DNA from: Tepiditoga spiralis
GTDB lineage: Bacteria > Thermotogota > Thermotogae > Petrotogales > Petrotogaceae
NCBI RefSeq assembly: GCF_014701195.1
Contig: NZ_AP018712.1
Location: 948,501-1,012,500, forward strand
Direction of reading: 5' to 3'
DNA: 64,000 nucleotides
Shown: in pieces, positions 44,066 through 53,518 of the stretch
How positions within the stretch are numbered: the first letter of the stretch is position 1
How the letters are laid out: each line of letters starts with the position of its first letter
Program-made: the position numbers and the translations under genes
Notes under the pieces: model-generated
Databases searched by the model: none
The model's input: only the letters and a program-made list of their open reading frames with translations
What the model was told of the DNA's origin: nothing

Positions 44066-44122
44066 ATTATGTGATTTTTCACATAATTATTTAAGAAATA
44101 ATTAAGTAAAAAATGATATAAT
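44066..44122 (+). promoter_or_regulatory. Promoter of the TolC/MacAB-like operon with two palindromes
   Basis: An extended -10 box TGATATAAT is at 44114-44122. Upstream lie ATTATGTGA-TTTT-TCACATAAT (44066-44087) and TAATTATTT-AAG-AAATAATTA (44084-44104), two perfect 9-bp inverted repeats that share four bases and cover the -35 region. They look like operators; the cognate regulator is not in the operon. Confidence 0.55.
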
Positions 44123-44151
44123 TAAATGATTTTTATTAAAGGAGGATTTAT

Positions 44152-45153
44152 ATGAAAAAAGTATTTAGTTTTTTTGTTATTTTTTTAGTTTCTCTAATGA
44201 CTTTTTCTATTGGAATAAGTGATTTATTTATCGAAGCTCAAAAAACATTGGGTGATTATAAAATTTCAGTAATGGATTTTGAACTTGCCAATATGGATTT
44301 TGAAAGGTCAAAGATAGAATCAATTAATAAAAAAACAGAGTTAATGGGTAATTTAAATTATTTTAATGCAACTTCTTCTTATTTGAATTCTTTAAATAAA
44401 TTTTATACGGATGTTAGTAATAGATTATTTAATGTAATTAATAGTGAATTATCTGTATCTATGAGTGAAGTTCAAAAAAACAATGCAGAGATTGATTATA
44501 AAAATAATAAAGCTTTGTTTGAAAAAGGATTGATAACAGAAGATACATTAACTCAATCAAAAATATCTTTAAATGATGTAGAGATAGATTTACAAAATAA
44601 AAATTTAAACTTTGAAAATGCAATGAATGATTTTACAGAAGCATCTTCTATGGATTATAAATCAATTGAAGTTAAATTGTATGATCCTAAAAAAATTTTT
44701 AAAACGGATGAAGAGTATTTAAGTAATAATTATTCTTTAAAAACAACAAAAATTTCCCTTGAAATAGCACAATATGACTTAGATAATCTTCCATCTAATG
44801 CTTCTGAATATGATAAAAAGAGCTATCAAATAAAGGTTGAAAAAAACAAAATAAACTTAAATAGTTTAAAAAATACATTAATAAAAACACATAAAAATAC
44901 AAAAAATAGTATTACATCTACTTACAACACCTTAAATAACTTAAAAGAAAAAATGAAGTTAAAAGAAAATGATTTTATGGATGCTCAAAGTAGATACAAT
45001 AAAGGGTTAATTTCTGAAAAGGAATTGAATACATCAAAAATATCTTTCTTAAGTTCAAAATCTTCTTATTATAATACTTTAAAGAATTATTATAATTTGA
45101 TAATAAATTATATTTTAGATTTCAATGAAAAACCGGAGGAGGTTTTAAATTGA
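44152..45153 (+). CDS. TolC-like outer-membrane efflux protein (short, helical)
   Basis: The 333-residue product has a signal peptide (MKKVFSFFVIFLVSLMTFS) and long amphipathic helices. It has the two internal repeats typical of the TolC/OEP family: ALFEKGLITEDTLTQSKISL near 125 and SRYNKGLISEKELNTSKISF near 283. It is shorter than usual TolC proteins (about 430-490) and its strand regions are weak. It may form a periplasmic helical duct or pair with the next gene product. Their overlap is four bases (ATGA). AAAGGAGG precedes the start. Confidence 0.75.
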   Translation: MKKVFSFFVIFLVSLMTFSIGISDLFIEAQKTLGDYKISVMDFELANMDFERSKIESINKKTELMGNLNYFNATSSYLNSLNKFYTDVSNRLFNVINSELSVSMSEVQKNNAEIDYKNNKALFEKGLITEDTLTQSKISLNDVEIDLQNKNLNFENAMNDFTEASSMDYKSIEVKLYDPKKIFKTDEEYLSNNYSLKTTKISLEIAQYDLDNLPSNASEYDKKSYQIKVEKNKINLNSLKNTLIKTHKNTKNSITSTYNTLNNLKEKMKLKENDFMDAQSRYNKGLISEKELNTSKISFLSSKSSYYNTLKNYYNLIINYILDFNEKPEEVLN

Positions 45154-46430
45154 AAGTAAAATTAACTTTATTGATAATTTCTCTTTTAACAGTTTTATCT
45201 TTTTCTAACTTTAATGATTTATATTTAAGGAACTTAAACACTTCTACTTACTTAAAAAGTAAAGAATCATTAGATGTATCCATACTTTCTTTAAATAAAA
45301 AAGAAAACTTTTGGAGTCCTTATTTATCATTAAATACAGGATTTGGTGGAATATCTTTTGATAAAGATGGGCTAAATAAAATGAACTTTTCAATAAAAGC
45401 AAACTTTTTAGAACTTTATGGAAGTACAATTGGATTAACTCTTCCATTTTCAATAGATGCAAAAGATAATTGGAAGTTTGATTCTGATTTAAAAAACTTA
45501 TCTTTAAGCTTTACACGTAGTTTGGCAAAAGAGCCAGAAGTTGAAATGTTGAATGCAAAATCAAATTATTATAATTCACTTTATTCTTTTAATAATTATA
45601 AAACATCTATTTTTATAAAAACTATAAAAGATATTTTTTCAAAATACTATATAATTAATAGTTTAAAGTTAAATAAAGAAGAACTTCAAATTCAAAAAAA
45701 TAAATATAATTTTGAAACTGATGAAGATAAAAAGGAAAGTTTGAATATTCAAATTCTTCAAAGAGAGAAAATAATTAATTCTTATGAAGTTCAGCTTAAA
45801 TCACTTTCTGAAATAGATGAATCTTTGTATGAAAGTACTAAAAAATATGTTGGAAATTTAGTTGAAAATTCAAAAGAATCAACAATAGTGAATAGATATG
45901 ATTTAAAGGCTATAAAGTTATCAACAAAAGCAAAAGAACTTCAAAAAAATAATTGGTTCTTACCTTATTTACCAGATATGAGCATAAATATAAGTATTTC
46001 TGATATTAATAATTTTAACTGGAGTATAAGTATTTCATTTGATTATAGTATTTTTGATAGGGGTGAAAGATTAATAGCAATAAATTCAAGAAAAATAAAT
46101 TCAAATGAATACTCTTATGAAGAAGCTTTAACTACAATAAATAATAATATAAATACCTTAAAAGATTCAATAATTAATTCTGAAATAGATATTCAAATTT
46201 CTAAAATAAATATAAAAAATGCTCTTGAAGATTATAATAATAAGAAAAAATTATCTGAAAAAGGATTTATATCTAAGGATGATTTTAATTTATTTAAAGT
46301 TGAATATGAATTGAAAAAATTAGATTTAGAAAAAGTTAATAATGATATGTTGATAAATAAATTAAATCTTTTAAAAGAATATGGGTACTTTCAAAATTCA
46401 GAGGTGATAAAAGTTGAAAAAATCGATTAA
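45150..46430 (+). CDS. TolC-like outer-membrane efflux protein
   Basis: The 426-residue product has a signal peptide and the outer-membrane efflux layout. Strand segments (SPYLSLNTGFGGISF, SINISFSDYS-like SISISFDYSIF near 295) are set between long helices, and the second repeat includes KKLSEKGFISKDDFNLFKVE near 370. It would form the outer-membrane exit duct for the MacA/MacB-like pump encoded downstream. It overlaps both neighbours (4 and 17 bases), so the five genes are one operon. Trimers could contain one or both OEP-like proteins. Confidence 0.8.
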   Translation: MKVKLTLLIISLLTVLSFSNFNDLYLRNLNTSTYLKSKESLDVSILSLNKKENFWSPYLSLNTGFGGISFDKDGLNKMNFSIKANFLELYGSTIGLTLPFSIDAKDNWKFDSDLKNLSLSFTRSLAKEPEVEMLNAKSNYYNSLYSFNNYKTSIFIKTIKDIFSKYYIINSLKLNKEELQIQKNKYNFETDEDKKESLNIQILQREKIINSYEVQLKSLSEIDESLYESTKKYVGNLVENSKESTIVNRYDLKAIKLSTKAKELQKNNWFLPYLPDMSINISISDINNFNWSISISFDYSIFDRGERLIAINSRKINSNEYSYEEALTTINNNINTLKDSIINSEIDIQISKINIKNALEDYNNKKKLSEKGFISKDDFNLFKVEYELKKLDLEKVNNDMLINKLNLLKEYGYFQNSEVIKVEKID

Positions 46431-47466
46431 ATGGTTAATTATAATAGTAACTTTAGTGGTATTAATATTTTTAATAATAAATGCCTTAAATATAAAAAAA
46501 GAATCTGGAAATGTGCAAACAGATAAAGTTTCTACAGCGCTAAATAATATTTCTGTTGAATACAAAGTAAAGAAAGACAATATAGGAGATTATATTGAAG
46601 TGAGTGGTAATGTAACTGCAGAAACAAGAAGAATAATTTCTGAGGTTTCTGGTGAGGTTATGGATGTTTATGTTGAAAATGGAGAAAAAATAAAGAAAGA
46701 TCAAAAGATGGCTAAGTTTGAAGATATAGATTATAGAATAAATTATTTGAATAAATTGAATACTTATGAACTAGCTGTGAATGATGGAGAAAAAATAAAA
46801 GAAATAAAAAAATTACAATTAGATCAAGCAAAAAAAGACTTAGATAATACAATTTTAAAGTCTCCTGTTGAAGGAATTATAAGTAGTGTTAATATAAGTG
46901 TTGGAGATGTTATATCAAGAAACTTTGTATCATTTACAGTTGTAGATAATAATAGTTTAAAGATAGAGGCTTCTATAGATGAGATTGATTTACCAAAAAT
47001 AAAGGTTGGAATGAAGGCTTATGTTGAATTTGAGCAATTACATGTAAAAATTCCTGCTAAAGTGAGCTTGATAAATCCCGTTGCAGTAAATGCAGGTGGA
47101 ATAGTTGTAATACCTATAGAGTTAAAGTTTGAAGATAATCCATTAAAATATGGAATAATATCTGGTTTAACTTGTAATGTAAAATTAATAACTATGGAAT
47201 TAGATAATTCTATTGTTATTCCAGTAAATTCTTTAATAAAAGGTAAAGATGGAAATGAATATGTTTTTAAGAAAACATCAGAAGGACGCGAAAAAGTTCC
47301 AGTTATAACTGGTCAAAAAACTGAAAAGTTTGTTGAAATAAAAAATGGTTTATCTGAAGGAGATACAGTTTTAATAATGCCAAGTAAAGAAGAAATAAAT
47401 AGATTAAAAGAAAAGTATGCGACACCTAATATAAGAATAGGTACTGGGAAGAGGCCAAAGAAATGA
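46414..47466 (+). CDS. Periplasmic adaptor (membrane fusion) protein, MacA/HlyD-like
   Basis: The start is TTG after GAGGTGATAAAAG. The 350-residue protein has one N-terminal membrane anchor (about 5-25) and a lipoyl/barrel-sandwich half (ISEVSGEVMDVYVENGEKIKKDQKMAKFED) with its partner (LDNTILKSPVEGIISSVNISVGDVIS). Between them is a hairpin only about 45 residues long; beta-barrel strands follow. Such adaptors connect an inner-membrane ABC exporter to a TolC duct. The hairpin is short for MacA, which may match the unusual pair of OEP proteins. It overlaps the ATPase gene by four bases. Confidence 0.9.
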   Translation: MKKSIKWLIIIVTLVVLIFLIINALNIKKESGNVQTDKVSTALNNISVEYKVKKDNIGDYIEVSGNVTAETRRIISEVSGEVMDVYVENGEKIKKDQKMAKFEDIDYRINYLNKLNTYELAVNDGEKIKEIKKLQLDQAKKDLDNTILKSPVEGIISSVNISVGDVISRNFVSFTVVDNNSLKIEASIDEIDLPKIKVGMKAYVEFEQLHVKIPAKVSLINPVAVNAGGIVVIPIELKFEDNPLKYGIISGLTCNVKLITMELDNSIVIPVNSLIKGKDGNEYVFKKTSEGREKVPVITGQKTEKFVEIKNGLSEGDTVLIMPSKEEINRLKEKYATPNIRIGTGKRPKK

Positions 47467-48170
47467 AAGTAATGCATTTAAAAGATATATGGAAAATTTA
47501 TCAAATGGGAAAAATAGAAGTTAATGCATTGAGAGGAGTTTCACTTGAGGTAAATGATGGAGATTTTGCAATAATAATTGGCCCTTCTGGAAGTGGAAAG
47601 TCTACATTACTTCATATTTTAGGATGTTTGGATAGGCCAACAAAAGGAAATGTTTTTGTAGAAGATAAAGAAGTTTCAAAAATGACAGACTCTCAACTTG
47701 CAAAAATTAGAAATCAAAAAATAGGGTTTGTTTTTCAAAAGTTTAATCTTTTAGGAAGCATGAGTGCACTTGAAAATGTTGAACTTCCAATGATTTATGC
47801 TGGTAAGCATTTAAAGGAAAGAAAAAAGAAAGCAAAAGAATTATTGGAACTTGTGGGACTTGGAGATAGGTTGAATCATAAACCAAATGAACTTTCTGGA
47901 GGACAACAGCAAAGGGTTGCAATAGCAAGAGCTTTAGCAAATGATCCATCTTTTTTACTTGCAGATGAGCCTACTGGGAATTTAGATTCAAAAAGTGGGG
48001 AAGAAATATTAGAAATATTTCATACCTTGCATAAAATGGGAAAAACTCTTGTAATAGTAACGCATGATCCGGAAATGGTTTATGAAGGTAATAAAACAAT
48101 AAAGCTTTTTGATGGACAAATAGAAAAAGCAGAGGTGAGAGATTTTGGAAATATTAAGAGAAACATATAG
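47463..48170 (+). CDS. MacB/LolD-type ABC ATPase
   Basis: The 235-residue protein has Walker A GPSGSGKSTLLHILG near 40, the MacB/LolD-type Q-loop QKFNLLGSMSALENVELPM, signature LSGGQQQRVAIARAL near 145, Walker B FLLADEPTGNLDSKSG near 165 and the switch histidine in VIVTHDPEM. It energises the FtsX-type permease encoded next, with which it overlaps by 26 bases. ABC ATPases of this class power substrate expulsion from the periplasm through TolC, and also occur as the G component of AS-48 accessory transporters. Confidence 0.95.
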   Translation: MKVMHLKDIWKIYQMGKIEVNALRGVSLEVNDGDFAIIIGPSGSGKSTLLHILGCLDRPTKGNVFVEDKEVSKMTDSQLAKIRNQKIGFVFQKFNLLGSMSALENVELPMIYAGKHLKERKKKAKELLELVGLGDRLNHKPNELSGGQQQRVAIARALANDPSFLLADEPTGNLDSKSGEEILEIFHTLHKMGKTLVIVTHDPEMVYEGNKTIKLFDGQIEKAEVRDFGNIKRNI

Positions 48171-49371
48171 ATCTCTATTCTCCAATAAACTCCGAACATT
48201 TCTTTCAATGCTTGGAATAATAATTGGAATAACTTCAGTAATAACAGTTATGGCACTGGGAGCTGGTACAACTGAAAATATAACAAATAGTGTATCTTCT
48301 CTTGGATCTAATGTTATGATAATTTTTCCAGGATATTCAGGAGGACGTGGTGGAAAAGTTGCAAGTTCTATGAATTATCTTGAAAAATCAGATGCAGAAA
48401 ATATAGCTAATTATGCAGAAGATGTTATAAGAGCAACGCCTGTTTTACAGTCTAATTTTTTAGTACAAAATGGAAATTTAAATATAACTTCAACAATAAT
48501 GGCAGGTAATCCTGAATTATTTAATATTTTGAATTTAAATATTGATTCTGGAAGAAGTTTTGTTGAAGACGATTATGCAAATGTAAAAAATTATGCAATT
48601 ATAGGATATACTACTGCAGAATCTTTATTTGAAGGAAAAAATCCAATTGGGGAAAAAATATATTTAATACAGAAAAATTCAAAATTATTTAGAAAAATTC
48701 CTTTTGAAGTTATAGGTGTTTTAAAAAAAGCAGGAAGTACTTTAATGTTTAATACAGATAAGACAATTTTTATTCCATATAGTACAGCAGATGCAAGACT
48801 CTTTAAAACAAATGGAAAAGCATCTATGATATTGGCTTCAGGTGTTTCAAGTGAAAAATCTTTAGAAGCACAAATGGAAGTTGATTTTATATTAAACAAT
48901 AAATTTGGAGATGATACATCTTATCAAATAATGAGTCAAGATTCGATGTTAGAAGTAATAGGGCAAATAACTGGAGTAATGAATTTTATATTAATTGCCA
49001 TAGCAGCTATTTCTTTGGTGGTTGGTGGAATAGGAATTATGAATATAATGCTTGTATCTGTTTCAGAAAGGACAAGAGAAATTGGAGTTAAGATGGCACT
49101 GGGAGCAGGGAGAAAAAGAATACTTCTTGAGTTTTTAACTGAAAGTATTGCTATAACTTTTATTGCAGGATTAATAGGAATAATTTTAGGAAGTCTTTTA
49201 TCCGCTGGAATATCATCACTTGCTGCAAATTTAAATTTAAAAGCAATAATTAGTTTAAAATCAATATTAATAGCCTTTGGTGTTTCAGCATCTGTTGGAT
49301 TATTCTTTGGAATATATCCAGCAAATAAAGCTTCAAAATTGAGTCCAATAGAAGCATTGAGATATGAATAA
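48145..49371 (+). CDS. MacB/FtsX-type ABC permease
   Basis: The start is TTG, five bases after GAGGTGA. The 408-residue protein has the MacB order: first helix near 20-42 (LSMLGIIIGITSVITVMALG), a periplasmic MacB_PCD domain of about 220 residues, then three helices in the C-terminal FtsX domain (GGIGIMNIMLVSVSERTREIG near 290). It is predicted to form a mechanotransmission exporter with the preceding ATPase and adaptor. Substrates of MacAB-like pumps are peptides, macrolides or lipids. Its closeness to the bacteriocin locus makes peptide export or immunity possible. Confidence 0.94.
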   Translation: MEILRETYRSLFSNKLRTFLSMLGIIIGITSVITVMALGAGTTENITNSVSSLGSNVMIIFPGYSGGRGGKVASSMNYLEKSDAENIANYAEDVIRATPVLQSNFLVQNGNLNITSTIMAGNPELFNILNLNIDSGRSFVEDDYANVKNYAIIGYTTAESLFEGKNPIGEKIYLIQKNSKLFRKIPFEVIGVLKKAGSTLMFNTDKTIFIPYSTADARLFKTNGKASMILASGVSSEKSLEAQMEVDFILNNKFGDDTSYQIMSQDSMLEVIGQITGVMNFILIAIAAISLVVGGIGIMNIMLVSVSERTREIGVKMALGAGRKRILLEFLTESIAITFIAGLIGIILGSLLSAGISSLAANLNLKAIISLKSILIAFGVSASVGLFFGIYPANKASKLSPIEALRYE

Positions 49372-49373
49372 AA

Positions 49374-49400
49374 AAAAGAGCGATTTAATCGCTCTTTTTT
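49374..49400. terminator. Terminator after the export operon
   Basis: AAAAGAGCGA and TCGCTCTTTT pair around TTTAA and run into T8. It also stands at the 3' end of the convergent ferredoxin gene. Confidence 0.88.
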
Positions 49401-49408
49401 TTATTTTA

Positions 49409-49654
<246 letters not shown>

Positions 49655-49659
49655 TCAAA

Positions 49660-50580
49660 TTATTTTATTGCTTTAACCAATCTATCAACTAAGTCCATTC
49701 CGACTCTCCATTGTGCTTCTTTTGTAGTTGCTCCAATATGAGGAGTTGCTACAACATTAAAATTCATTAATTTTTCATATAGAAAACCCTTTGGTGGTTC
49801 ATTTTCATAAACATCTAACCCAGCACCAAAAACTTTTCCATTTTCAAGATATTTTAACAATGCTTCTTCATCTACAATGCCACCTCTTGCAGCATTTATT
49901 ATTACAACTCCATCTTTCATAGCTTCAAATTGTTTGCTTGAAATCATATGGTATGTTTTATCATTTTTAGGCACGTGCAATGAAATTATATCAGCATTTT
50001 TATAAATTTCTTCAAGACTAACTTTTTCAACATTGTATTCTTTTAAAACTTCTTCTGGAATATCAAAAACATCAAAAACAAGTACCTTTACTCCAAATCC
50101 AGAAACTAATTTTGAAAGTAATTTTCCAATGTTTCCAAATCCAACTATTCCAAGTGTTTTACCTGTTAATTCAAGTCCTTTTAATTGTTTCTTTTCCCAT
50201 TTACCTTCTTTAATGCCTTGAGTTCCTCTTGGTGTATATCTATACAATGACAAAATCATTCCAACAACTAATTCAGCAACAGATAATGAATTAGCTCCAG
50301 GTGTATTGATAACTTGTATATTTTTTGATTTAGCTGTTTCTAAATCTATATTATCAAGTCCCATACCAGCTCTACCTATTATTTTTAACTTTGGTGCTGC
50401 TTCTATTATATCTTTTGTTACTTTTGTGGCACTTCTTACAACTAAAACATCCATTTCAGTGGCTTTTTCTTTTAAAACTTCTGGTTCATAGTGTTCAACA
50501 GTTATTTTAATTTCTGGAAGAAGTTCTTTTAATTTATCTGTAGCATCTTGTGCAAGAGGATCGTTTATGTGAAGCCACAT
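49660..50580 (-). CDS. serA: D-3-phosphoglycerate dehydrogenase (short form)
   Basis: The 306-residue enzyme begins at the ATG at 50580, two bases after the aminotransferase stop. The NAD-binding GFGNIGKLLSKLVSGFG is near 145, the D-2-hydroxyacid signature VIINAARGGIVDEEALLKYL near 223, and the catalytic His in ATPHIGATTKEAQ near 282. The C-terminal ACT domain of longer SerA proteins is missing, so serine feedback through ACT is not expected. Coupling to the class V aminotransferase mirrors the Thermotoga serine pair. It oxidises 3-phosphoglycerate to phosphohydroxypyruvate. Confidence 0.92.
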   Translation of the reverse strand: MWLHINDPLAQDATDKLKELLPEIKITVEHYEPEVLKEKATEMDVLVVRSATKVTKDIIEAAPKLKIIGRAGMGLDNIDLETAKSKNIQVINTPGANSLSVAELVVGMILSLYRYTPRGTQGIKEGKWEKKQLKGLELTGKTLGIVGFGNIGKLLSKLVSGFGVKVLVFDVFDIPEEVLKEYNVEKVSLEEIYKNADIISLHVPKNDKTYHMISSKQFEAMKDGVVIINAARGGIVDEEALLKYLENGKVFGAGLDVYENEPPKGFLYEKLMNFNVVATPHIGATTKEAQWRVGMDLVDRLVKAIK

Positions 50581-50581
50581 A

Positions 50582-51730
50582 TTAAACACCAGCCTTTAAA
50601 AATACTTCTTCAGCTGCTTTTACAGCAGATCCTAATTCAACATTATATCCAGCTTTTTTAAATGCCATTTCAAGGGCACTTAATCCAACTATAACATCAA
50701 ATTGAGACATGTATCCAAGATGAGCTATTCTGATTATTTTTCCTTTAACGTGGTCTTGACCACCTGCAAATGTAACTCCCCAATTATCTCTTAAATCTTT
50801 TACAAGTTTTGCACCGTCAATACCTTCGGGAACTTTAACAGATGTTAAAACATTTCCAGGTCTTTTTGCAAATAATTCAAGTCCCATTGCTTTTACTCCA
50901 GCTCTTGTTGCATCAGCCATTAAAGCATGTCTTTCCCAAATATTTTCAATACCTTCTTCGTTCAACATTTCAACAGCTTTTTTAAGTTGATAACCAAGGT
51001 TAACTGGTGGTGTGTATGGTGAATCTGGATATTTTTTTATGTAAGCATTTAAGTCAAAGTAGTATCTTGGACTCTTACAGTTTTTAATTACTTCTTCAGC
51101 TTTCTTACTAACTGATATTAAAGCAACACCTGGAGGCATCATGAAACCCTTTTGAACACCTGTAACGACAACATCAATATTCCATTCGTCCATTTTCAAA
51201 GGTTGTGCCAAAAGTCCAGAGATTGTATCAACAACCATTACAGCCTTTGTATCTTTTACTATTTCTGCAATTTCTTTTACTGGATGTACAACTCCTGTTG
51301 AAGTTTCACTCAATGTAGTAAATACAGCCTTTACATCAGGATTTGCATCTAATACTTCTTTAATTTGTTCTGGAGCTACAGCTTCTCCCCAGTTTAATTT
51401 TATTTCAATCATATTAGATTCAAATTTTTTACATAAAAGAGCCCATCTTTCACCAAATTTACCAGCGCTAACAACAATTACTTTATCACCTTTTTCAACT
51501 AAGTTAGCAACTGCTGCCTCCATTGCTCCAGTACCAGATGAAGAAAGTAACATTACATTATTTTCAGTTACAAATAATTTTTTTGCACCTTCTAAAGCTT
51601 CTTTTTGTATAGAAACATATTGAGGTGTTCTGTGATGAATTGTATCTTGTGCACCTGCAAGAAGAACATCAAAAGGTACAGGTGTAGGTCCTGGTGCCAT
51701 TAAGTAGTTTTTTCTTATCATTTTAGCCAT
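50582..51730 (-). CDS. Class V aminotransferase (serine/alanine-glyoxylate type)
   Basis: The 382-residue PLP enzyme has the N-terminal [12 protein letters not shown], a [16 protein letters not shown] substrate/PLP block near 62, [21 protein letters not shown] near 170 and the PLP lysine in [19 protein letters not shown] near 195. It belongs to the serine-pyruvate/alanine-glyoxylate group that replaces SerC in Thermotogota. The next gene is serA, so formation of phosphoserine or serine from the hydroxypyruvate product is the likely role. A clear AGGAGGT precedes the ATG. No serB is in the window. Confidence 0.92.
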   Translation of the reverse strand: MAKMIRKNYLMAPGPTPVPFDVLLAGAQDTIHHRTPQYVSIQKEALEGAKKLFVTENNVMLLSSSGTGAMEAAVANLVEKGDKVIVVSAGKFGERWALLCKKFESNMIEIKLNWGEAVAPEQIKEVLDANPDVKAVFTTLSETSTGVVHPVKEIAEIVKDTKAVMVVDTISGLLAQPLKMDEWNIDVVVTGVQKGFMMPPGVALISVSKKAEEVIKNCKSPRYYFDLNAYIKKYPDSPYTPPVNLGYQLKKAVEMLNEEGIENIWERHALMADATRAGVKAMGLELFAKRPGNVLTSVKVPEGIDGAKLVKDLRDNWGVTFAGGQDHVKGKIIRIAHLGYMSQFDVIVGLSALEMAFKKAGYNVELGSAVKAAEEVFLKAGV

Positions 51731-51852
51731 ATTTAATACCTCCTAAGAAATATTTTTCATACTCATATTCTACAATATATATTAATAAAATAAAAGTTAG
51801 ATTATACGAGAAATAAAGAGTTTTTAGTATTTAATTGCTTTTATTTCACTAT

Positions 51853-51884
51853 AAAAAATAAATGCCGTAAGGCATTTATTTTTT
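51853..51884. terminator. Terminator overlapping the end of the diguanylate cyclase gene
   Basis: AAAAAATAAATGCC and GGCATTTATTTTTT form a 14-bp stem around GTAA, covering the stop codon of the minus-strand gene at 51876. It can act in both directions. Confidence 0.85.
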
Positions 51885-53303
51885 ATAATAATTAGTTTGA
51901 TTTTTCCCATTTTTTTTCGATATATACATTGCTTTATCAGATTCTTCAATAGTTTCTTGAAAATTTTCTTGTTCGATATACTCAGTTATTCCTATACTAA
52001 CGGTTACTTTTACATTATCCTTTAATTTTAATTTTTCAATATCTTTTCTAATTCTTTCTGCTACTTTATAAGTTTCCTCTTTTTTTGTTGAAGGTAATAT
52101 TATTAAAAATTCTTCTCCACCATACCTAAAAGGCAAATCATAATTTCTAATATTTTCTTTAATTATTGAACCTATGTTTTTTAAAACATAATTACCAAAG
52201 TTGTGACCATAAGTGTCATTTATTATTTTAAAGTTATCTATATCCATCATTATTAATGAAAATAATTCTTTACCTCTCTTTGCTTTTGACATTAGTCCAT
52301 CTGTTATTCTTATTAATTTTTTAAAAGTAAATAATCCAGTCAATTCATCAAGTTCGCTTTCATTTCGTAATTCTATTAAATTTACTAAAAACATGAATAA
52401 TATGGAAAATGATGTATTTAAACCACTTAATTTATCAAGTTCCATTTTTGAAAATTTTTCATAGTTTTCTAATACTATAAAAGAAGAATTTTTTTCATTT
52501 TTGTATATGTAAGAATTTTCTATATTTATTTTATCTTTTGAATTTTTATCTACAGTTCCATAAAAACTATATCCAGAAGGTATTATTGGTTTTTCTAATA
52601 TAGTGCTTATTTTATTTTTTAAATATTCATTTGAAAAATTCTTTTTCTTTGAATTTACAAGAAATGTTCCCATATTTTGAGTACTTGAATATAGTATTAT
52701 AGATTCTAAATTTATTATGTTATTAAAATAAAAAAATAATTGTTTATTAAAACTAGAAAAATCAAGTATATATTTAAATAGTTCCATAAATCTTATTTCA
52801 ATTACACTATTAATGAGAAGTCCTTCCATTAACTTTGAAACTAAATGAAGTGCATCAGATTCATCTATTATTCTTTGATTAGCTCCTTCAAGTGCATATT
52901 TTTTATTTTTTGAAATTTTATCCATGTTTTTTTCTAAGAATTTGTATATATTTTTTTCTATATCTGAATTTTTAGATAAAAATTCACTTGCACCAGATTC
53001 ATGTGCCCAAAATTTATCTAAATTTTCATTTATTCCTGTTAGAATTACTATAGGTGTATTTGAAAAAAGTTCATTTTCTCTTAAAAGTCTACACAAAACA
53101 TATCCGCTTATTCCAGGCATTATTACGTCAGTAATTATTAAATCTGGTAAAAATTGAAAGGCTAAGTTATAACCAATAGTTCCATTTTCTGCTGTTTGAA
53201 CAAGAAATTCATTTTTTTCAAAAATATCACTTAGTATAGTTCTCCAAGTTCTTGAGTCATCTATTATTAATACTTTTTTTTTATTCAGATTGGAAATCAA
53301 CAT
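51876..53303 (-). CDS. Response regulator with diguanylate cyclase output
   Basis: The ATG at 53303 follows GGGGGTGA closely. The product of about 475 residues has an N-terminal receiver domain (KKKVLIIDDSRTW, phosphoacceptor Asp in LIITDVIMPGISGY near 56, TGI and a late switch Lys in FLSK). A middle region of about 150 residues is of unknown fold, and a C-terminal GGDEF domain follows. The active site is FRYGGEEF near 403, and R-N-Y-D five residues before it matches the inhibitory I-site, so product inhibition by c-di-GMP is expected. No partner kinase lies beside it. It probably couples a phosphorelay to c-di-GMP. Confidence 0.93.
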   Translation of the reverse strand: MLISNLNKKKVLIIDDSRTWRTILSDIFEKNEFLVQTAENGTIGYNLAFQFLPDLIITDVIMPGISGYVLCRLLRENELFSNTPIVILTGINENLDKFWAHESGASEFLSKNSDIEKNIYKFLEKNMDKISKNKKYALEGANQRIIDESDALHLVSKLMEGLLINSVIEIRFMELFKYILDFSSFNKQLFFYFNNIINLESIILYSSTQNMGTFLVNSKKKNFSNEYLKNKISTILEKPIIPSGYSFYGTVDKNSKDKINIENSYIYKNEKNSSFIVLENYEKFSKMELDKLSGLNTSFSILFMFLVNLIELRNESELDELTGLFTFKKLIRITDGLMSKAKRGKELFSLIMMDIDNFKIINDTYGHNFGNYVLKNIGSIIKENIRNYDLPFRYGGEEFLIILPSTKKEETYKVAERIRKDIEKLKLKDNVKVTVSIGITEYIEQENFQETIEESDKAMYISKKNGKNQTNYYKK

Positions 53304-53354
53304 ATTCACCCCCTACTATATTTTATCATAAAAAAATATTTTTTATAAAAAAAA

Positions 53355-53380
53355 AAAGCAATCTTAAAAAAGATTGCTTT
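53355..53380 (-). terminator. Terminator of tRNA-Trp
   Basis: AAAGCAATCTT and AAGATTGCTTT pair around a short A loop, with a T run downstream on the minus strand. Confidence 0.9.
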
Positions 53381-53382
53381 TA

Positions 53383-53458
53383 TGGCACGCCCGGAGGGAG
53401 TCGAACCCCCAGCCTACGATTTTGGAGACCGTCGCTCTACCAATTGAGCTACAGGCGT
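53383..53458 (-). tRNA. trnW: tRNA-Trp (anticodon CCA)
   Basis: The minus-strand sequence folds as a tRNA: acceptor ACGCCTG / CGGGCGT, anticodon stem ACGGT / ATCGT with loop CTCCAAA (anticodon complement at 53423-53425), T stem GGGGG / CCCTC with loop TTCGACT, discriminator G and an encoded CCA end. Length is 76 bases. No secE or nusG follows as in many bacteria. Confidence 0.97.
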
Positions 53459-53478
53459 ACATACTCATAACGAAATTG

Positions 53479-53507
53479 ATTATACCATATAGATAAAAAA
53501 AATTCAA
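53479..53507 (-). promoter_or_regulatory. Promoter of tRNA-Trp
   Basis: On the minus strand TTGAAT (53502-53507) and TATAAT (53479-53484) are separated by exactly 17 bases, about 20 bases before the tRNA. Confidence 0.85.
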
Positions 53508-53518
53508 GAAAATTAATG

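Noticed and set aside
44066-44087. CRP or Rex binding site in the export-operon promoter
   Set aside because: TGTGA and TCACA are separated by four bases, whereas CRP needs six and Rex sites have a different spacing, so only a generic palindrome is reported.
53252-53470. 72-codon plus-strand frame across the tRNA region
   Set aside because: It crosses the start of the diguanylate cyclase gene and the antisense of tRNA-Trp; a well-known false-ORF situation.
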